Origin: a bacterium
Lineage (GTDB): Bacteria > Planctomycetota > UBA1135 > UBA2386
NCBI GenBank assembly: GCA_011051855.1
Contig: DRKG01000033.1
Coordinates: 1 to 13,785 of the forward strand
DNA: 13,785 nucleotides
Reading direction: 5' to 3'
In this document: piece by piece, positions 12,822-13,785 of the stretch
Layout of the letters: the number at the start of each line of letters is the position of its first letter
How positions within the stretch are numbered: the stretch's first letter is position 1
The notes under the pieces: model-generated
Database searches by the model: none
The model's input: only the letters and a program-made list of their open reading frames with translations
What the model was told of the DNA's origin: nothing
Made by a program: the position numbers and the translations under genes

Positions 12822-13785
12822 ATGGCAGAGACAGACATCGCGGTAGTAGGAATGGCGTGTCGCCTGCCCGGAGCGCCCGACCTCGAAGCGTTCTGGCGCA
12901 TGCTGCGTGAGGCGCGGGATGCCCGCCGGGAACTCGACGACGAACACCTCCGGGCGGCCGGGGTTCCCGAGGAGCTGTTGGCGAATCCGGACTTCGTCAA
13001 GGCGGCGATGGTGCTCGACGACATCGACCGCTTCGACGCCGGCTTCTTCGGTTTGTCGCCGCGCGATGCCGCGCTGTTCGATCCGCAGCACCGGGTCTGG
13101 CTGGAGGTCTGCTGGGAGGCGTTCGAGCACGCCGGCCACGTGCCGGAGCGCTTCGACGGCCGGGTCGGTGTGTTCGCCGGCTGCGGCATGGACACCTACC
13201 TGTTGCACAACGTGCTGACCAACCCGGACCTGGTTCGGCAGATCGGCATGTTCCTGATCCGGCACACGGGCAACGACAAGGACTTCCTCGCCACCCGCAC
13301 CAGCTACCAGTTCGACTTGCGCGGGCCGAGCGTGAACGTCGTGACGGCCTGCTCGACGTCGTTGGTCGCGGTCCACCAGGCCGCGCAGAGCCTGCTCAAC
13401 GGCGAATGCGACATGGCGTTGGCCGGCGGCGTGACCATCCTGGTGCCGCAGGACCGCGGCTACGTGTTCAAAGAGGGCGAGGTCCTGTCGTCGGACGGCT
13501 ACTGTCGGGCGTTCGACGCCGACAGTGACGGCACGATCTTCGGCAGCGGCGCCGGTTGCGTGGTGCTGCGGCGGTTGCAGGACGCACTCGACGATGGCGA
13601 TACGATCCACGCCGTCGTCGCCGGTTCGGCGGTCAACAACGACGGCGCGCGCAAGGTCAGCTACCTCGCGCCGAGCGTCGACGGCTACGCCGAGGTCGTC
13701 GCCGAGGCACTGGCGCTGGCCGACGTATCCGCCGCCGATGTGCAGTACGTCGAAGCCCACGGCACGGGCACCAAGGTCGGCGACC
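12822..13785 (+). CDS. Type I polyketide synthase, N-terminal ketosynthase domain (partial, runs off the window)
   Basis: The visible 321 codons are almost a whole ketosynthase domain, which joins an acyl starter or chain to an extender unit. It begins directly with the domain: TDIAVVGMACRLPGAPDLEAFW. Next come LFDPQHRVWLEVCWEAFEHAGH (split as LFDPQHR at about 85-91 and VWLEVCWEAFEHAG), the elongating-enzyme active site NVVTACSTSLVAVHQA with Cys177, CRAFDADSDGTIFGSGAG, and EAHGTGTKVGD with catalytic His313. The Cys-His spacing of 136 is normal. The second histidine (NxGH) lies past the end. No docking or loading domain precedes it, so the protein starts with KS. Cys177 argues against a KSQ decarboxylating starter. 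ATG 12822 fits the start of the domain. Further domains and product are not visible; a hybrid or myxobacterial/planctomycete-type modular PKS is likely. Confidence 0.9.
   Translation, partial: MAETDIAVVGMACRLPGAPDLEAFWRMLREARDARRELDDEHLRAAGVPEELLANPDFVKAAMVLDDIDRFDAGFFGLSPRDAALFDPQHRVWLEVCWEAFEHAGHVPERFDGRVGVFAGCGMDTYLLHNVLTNPDLVRQIGMFLIRHTGNDKDFLATRTSYQFDLRGPSVNVVTACSTSLVAVHQAAQSLLNGECDMALAGGVTILVPQDRGYVFKEGEVLSSDGYCRAFDADSDGTIFGSGAGCVVLRRLQDALDDGDTIHAVVAGSAVNNDGARKVSYLAPSVDGYAEVVAEALALADVSAADVQYVEAHGTGTKVGD

Noticed and set aside
12723..13760. Minus-strand open frame of 345 codons opposite the ketosynthase.
   Set aside because: The + strand encodes an intact ketosynthase with its active-site Cys and His in place; the opposite frame is a codon-bias shadow.

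Overview
High-GC bacterial DNA (about two thirds G+C by eye). The organism is most likely a member of the Planctomycetota or a close relative. The evidence is a DUF1549/DUF1553 plus DUF1501 gene pair, a sigma factor of the 'ECF-STK' type coupled to a Ser/Thr kinase with TPRs, and a GSG-type divergent Nramp transporter. These families are typical of planctomycetes but also occur in Verrucomicrobiota, Acidobacteriota and some others, so the phylum is an inference.

Region 1 (1-174) is non-coding as far as I can see and holds several strong inverted repeats. Region 2 (175-7749, + strand) is a tight five-gene run. It encodes a compact secreted DUF1549/DUF1553 protein, a DUF1501 protein with an RR-type leader (ATGA overlap), an enolase-superfamily enzyme of the muconate-lactonizing type, an Old Yellow Enzyme-like flavin oxidoreductase, and an Nramp-fold transporter whose usual metal-binding motifs are replaced. 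Gaps are -4, 27, 55 and 6 bases, so co-transcription is likely. One possible reading is a pathway for an unknown organic compound: envelope proteins, an importer, then an enolase-fold lyase/isomerase and an ene-reductase in the cytoplasm. That function is inferred from co-location only.

Region 3 (7734-10792, - strand) is a two-gene regulatory unit: an ECF-type sigma factor followed, with a GTGA overlap, by a membrane-anchored Ser/Thr protein kinase with a C-terminal TPR domain. It converges on region 2, and the two stop codons overlap by 16 bases.

Region 4 (10793-12668, + strand) starts with a 115-base divergent intergenic region. It then carries a tRNA-dihydrouridine synthase and a small lipoprotein with a LamG/DUF1080-like beta-sandwich. 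Region 5 (12669-13785) has a 153-base leader with short direct and inverted repeats, then the first 321 codons of a type I polyketide synthase ketosynthase that runs off the window. It probably marks the edge of a secondary-metabolite cluster. I found no tRNA, rRNA, CRISPR array, insertion sequence or transposase. No gap without a gene exceeds 300 bases.
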